From the NCBI GenBank assembly GCA_964652155.1, contig CAZZBK010000225.1, positions 1-6,211 of the forward strand: a DNA stretch of 6,211 nucleotides, given 5' to 3'. The stretch's first letter is position 1; each line of letters starts with the position of its first letter. The notes beneath the pieces are model-generated. The model saw only the letters and a list, made by a program, of their open reading frames with translations, did not search any database and was not told where the DNA came from. Both the position numbers and the translations under genes were made by a program. This document shows, piece after piece, positions 3,976 to 6,211 of the stretch. The DNA comes from CAZZBK01 sp964652155. Its GTDB lineage: Bacteria; Planctomycetota; Planctomycetia; Pirellulales; PNKZ01.

Positions 3976-6211
3976 TTAGCGACGGTGGAAGAGTTGGAGA
4001 TGGTGTCCGGTTTGGGGCGTCGGCTGCGGTTTGCCCTTGGTTCCTAGCGCCATGCCAATCCAGCCGTCGCGAATGTCGCACTGCACGACTTCCACGTTGG
4101 CCATGCCTGGCCGTTGCTCGATAATTTTGTCGGGCCAGAGCTTGAAGGTGCGGCTGGGGGGGAAGGCTTTAGAGAACACGCCGCGGAGAATGATCTGCGA
4201 GCCCAGGTTGAGCCGCGTGCCGGCCAGTTGCACGTTGCCGTCGCGCACGAGTGGCGCGCCGTGTCGCGAGAGGTCGGGCTTGTAGTGGACCTTGACGACG
4301 AAGTTTTTCCAGACTTGGTTCCCTTTTTGCAGCTTGGCAATGGCCAGGCACAACTCGGCGCGGCCGTTCTGGCAGCGGAGCCGCACGGCATTCTCGGGCG
4401 CGAACGAAATGAACAGGTCTTCGAGGTTGTCCTCGTCTTGCATGGCGAGCTCGGTTTTCAACCGGGCCGAGAGTTGATCGCGTAGTTGCAGCACCGAGTA
4501 GGTCTTCCCTTCCCATTCGAGTTGCTGGCAGACGTTGTTCAGCGCCGACTCGTGGATTTGCATGCTGGCCAAACAGCCAGCCGGGGCGCGTGGTCGGGGT
4601 CCATGTCCGGCCAGTTGCTCTTCGCTGCTCAGGCGGACGCGCATCGTGATCCGCTCTTCGGTCGTTTGCGACTCGATGAGTTGCGGCGCGAGCCCTAGTT
4701 CGACCAGCGGCTCGATCAGCCGCCCGCGCAGTTCGCCGTTCGTGTGTTGCAGCTTCTGCACCATATCCTGATCCAGCTGCGTGCGCACCTCGCGCTTGAT
4801 CTTCTTGCTGGCCTCGGCCTGCGCCTTGGGCTGGCTGTCTTCGTACTCGCTCTTGGCCACGCCCCGCACCAACGACCGCACGAGCGGCACGAAGTCGAGC
4901 GATGACTGGATCTTTTTCAAGCGTGGGAACGTCGCGGCCTCGACCTCGGTGGGGTCGGTGTTCAGCCCGTCCATGTCCAGCCGAAACTCTTTGGCGGCCA
5001 CAAACTCGCCATCGCTGTCGACGAATGCCGTGACCGGCCCGCTCACCGTGTAGGTTTGGGCAAAAATCTTGCCGCGGGCCTCGAGCGCCATGCGAATGCG
5101 ATTCGGGTCGGGGATGAACTTGACCAGCACGTTGGTCTGCGTCGTGCTCCAACCGCGCGTGGGATGACCCAGCACGGTGTCGTTGACCGGCGTGCTGCGC
5201 GAGTCCTGGGCGGGCATCATGCGGTTGATGAGTTCGGGCGTGAAAGTGACCCGCAAGTTCGAGTTGCGATAGTGTGTTTCGAGTCCCCGGGCAATCTGCT
5301 GATCGAGTTCGATGGGGGAGTGGATCAGATGGTGCAAATGATAGGCCACGTGCCGCGCGTCGCTGGGCAAGCCCGAGTGCTCGTACTTCTCGATCTGCCA
5401 GAGCAGCGCTTGGATGTCGGTGGGCTCATGGACCCAGCGGCGCAGCTCCTGCCGCAGGTTGTCGAGCGGCGTGGCCGAGGCGAACTGCCGATGCCAGGCG
5501 TTCATGCCGCCGCGCTCGAGCCGTTGCAGCAGCTTGAGCATGATTTCCTGTTGTTCTTCGGCGGTCTGGTATTTCTCGCCGTGCAGCGCGGCGCGCATGG
5601 GGTCGATGAGAAGGTAGTCGCGCCATTGCGCGCCTTGGGCGCTGGCTTGGGTGGCGTTGCGAACTTCGTTCAGACACAATTCGAGCCGCCGCTCGTTGGG
5701 CTCGACGTGGACCGTCGCGGTCGGTGCGCTGAACTGCGCCGGCACGAGAGTCCACAGGTCGAGTCGCCGGGTCAGGGCAAAGCCGGTGCGGCGAATCTGG
5801 TCGGCCACCGCCGTCTCGCCCAGCTTGGGGATCGCCAGGTTCAATTCGACCACGAGCTCATGCAACTGGCCAAGCAGTTGCTCGGCGCGTGCCGTGCGCG
5901 GACCGTCTTGACGCGACAACTCGACGACCCGTTCGCGCACCTTGCCGGCCCAGGCGGCCGCGGGAGTCGTCTTCAGGCCTTCGAGCTGACGGATCAAGTC
6001 TTCCGGATACGGCCACCAAGCCTGCGGCTCGGCTTGCTGCGGTCGTTCCACCGGCGCGAGCTGCAATGAGTTGGCGGCGGAGGGTACTTGCGGCAGCGAA
6101 TCCTCTAGCTTCGGTCGTGTCAGCTTGGCCACCTCAGCCACCGGGGGCTCGGGGGCCATCGGGGCCTCGGGAGCCACGGGGCGTGGCGCGACAGGCGTTT
6201 CGACCACAGGC
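3976..6211 (-). CDS. Large uncharacterised planctomycete-type protein, C-terminal 744 residues (5' end outside window)
   Basis: The frame stays open to the right edge; the first in-frame GTG (6205-6207) is most likely an internal valine, so the real start and any signal peptide or membrane anchor lie outside. Numbering from that Val: residues 2-26 are a Pro/Ala-rich linker (APRPVAPEAPMAPEPP), as often follows an N-terminal anchor. Residues 65-300 are largely helical, with LEGLKT, RAEQLLGQLHELVVELNLAI and ALLWQIEKYEHS. Residues 311-430 are beta-rich (LRVTFTPELINRMMP, VLGHPTRGWSTT, VKFIPDPNRIRMALEARGKI). Residues 440-490 are charged helix. Residues 515-720 include TTEERITMRVRLSSEEQLAGHGPRPRAP (515-542), IHESALNN (551-558), ELCLAIAKLQKG and a final CDIRDGWIGMALG. 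I recall similar long hypothetical proteins in Pirellulales but no function, and no catalytic motif is seen. Extracytoplasmic or envelope location is inferred. The VTT gene follows after 19 nt. Confidence 0.8.
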   Translation of the reverse strand, partial: PVVETPVAPRPVAPEAPMAPEPPVAEVAKLTRPKLEDSLPQVPSAANSLQLAPVERPQQAEPQAWWPYPEDLIRQLEGLKTTPAAAWAGKVRERVVELSRQDGPRTARAEQLLGQLHELVVELNLAIPKLGETAVADQIRRTGFALTRRLDLWTLVPAQFSAPTATVHVEPNERRLELCLNEVRNATQASAQGAQWRDYLLIDPMRAALHGEKYQTAEEQQEIMLKLLQRLERGGMNAWHRQFASATPLDNLRQELRRWVHEPTDIQALLWQIEKYEHSGLPSDARHVAYHLHHLIHSPIELDQQIARGLETHYRNSNLRVTFTPELINRMMPAQDSRSTPVNDTVLGHPTRGWSTTQTNVLVKFIPDPNRIRMALEARGKIFAQTYTVSGPVTAFVDSDGEFVAAKEFRLDMDGLNTDPTEVEAATFPRLKKIQSSLDFVPLVRSLVRGVAKSEYEDSQPKAQAEASKKIKREVRTQLDQDMVQKLQHTNGELRGRLIEPLVELGLAPQLIESQTTEERITMRVRLSSEEQLAGHGPRPRAPAGCLASMQIHESALNNVCQQLEWEGKTYSVLQLRDQLSARLKTELAMQDEDNLEDLFISFAPENAVRLRCQNGRAELCLAIAKLQKGNQVWKNFVVKVHYKPDLSRHGAPLVRDGNVQLAGTRLNLGSQIILRGVFSKAFPPSRTFKLWPDKIIEQRPGMANVEVVQCDIRDGWIGMALGTKGKPQPTPQTGHHLQLFHRR
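6130..6211 (-). repeat. Pro/Ala low-complexity linker coding region
   Basis: This stretch encodes an irregular PVAP/PEAP/PEPP-type linker (about residues 2-27 of the visible protein). Repeated GGGGCC/TCGGG-like units on the plus strand reflect Pro, Ala and Glu codons. Such linkers usually separate a membrane anchor or signal region from a folded exported domain. The stretch is prone to length variation between strains. Confidence 0.45.

Noticed and set aside
5056..6069. Plus-strand frame of 337 codons opposite the large protein
   Set aside because: The translation has the mixed Arg/Gly/Leu composition of an antisense frame, while the minus-strand frame is open for more than 2.2 kb and has coherent structure.
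1..6211. CRISPR array, insertion sequence, tRNA or rRNA
   Set aside because: No regularly spaced repeats, transposase motifs, terminal inverted repeats with target duplications, or tRNA cloverleaf features were seen on either strand.

Overview
This 6.2 kb window is GC-rich and fully coding on the minus strand. The gene content suggests a planctomycete, probably of the Pirellulales type. The reasons are a secreted DUF1080 (3-keto-disaccharide hydrolase) protein with the long N-terminal extension common in that phylum, a secreted SMP-30/gluconolactonase, a secreted esterase, frequent lack of Shine-Dalgarno sequences, and a large exported-looking protein of a kind I recall only from planctomycetes. 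The taxon is inferred from family content, not from a marker gene.

In transcription order (right to left) the layout is as follows. (1) 6211-3976: the 3' part of a large uncharacterised protein that starts beyond the window edge, with a Pro/Ala-rich linker followed by at least 650 residues of folded sequence. (2) 3956-3309: a small membrane protein of the VTT/DedA (TVP38/TMEM64) family, 19 nt downstream. (3) 3182-2313: a secreted alpha/beta-hydrolase of the esterase D/CE1-like type. (4) 2219-1335: a secreted SMP-30/gluconolactonase beta-propeller. (5) 1311-340: a secreted DUF1080 protein, 23 nt after gene 4. (6) 195-1: the N-terminus of an NAD(P)-binding epimerase/dehydratase that runs off the left edge.

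Genes 3 to 5 form a plausible extracytoplasmic carbohydrate cassette: an esterase, a lactonase and a keto-glycoside hydrolase, each with its own Sec signal peptide. Genes 1 and 2 look like a separate transcription unit, with a hairpin just after gene 2. Gene 5 is followed by a perfect 8-bp hairpin, and gene 6 appears to be a new unit behind a 144-nt gap.

There is no sign of mobile elements, CRISPR, tRNA or rRNA. I see no clear new biological system. The points most worth checking are the uncharacterised large protein, the repeated CCTCCAC leader directly before the lactonase start, and the hairpins in the 196-339 gap.
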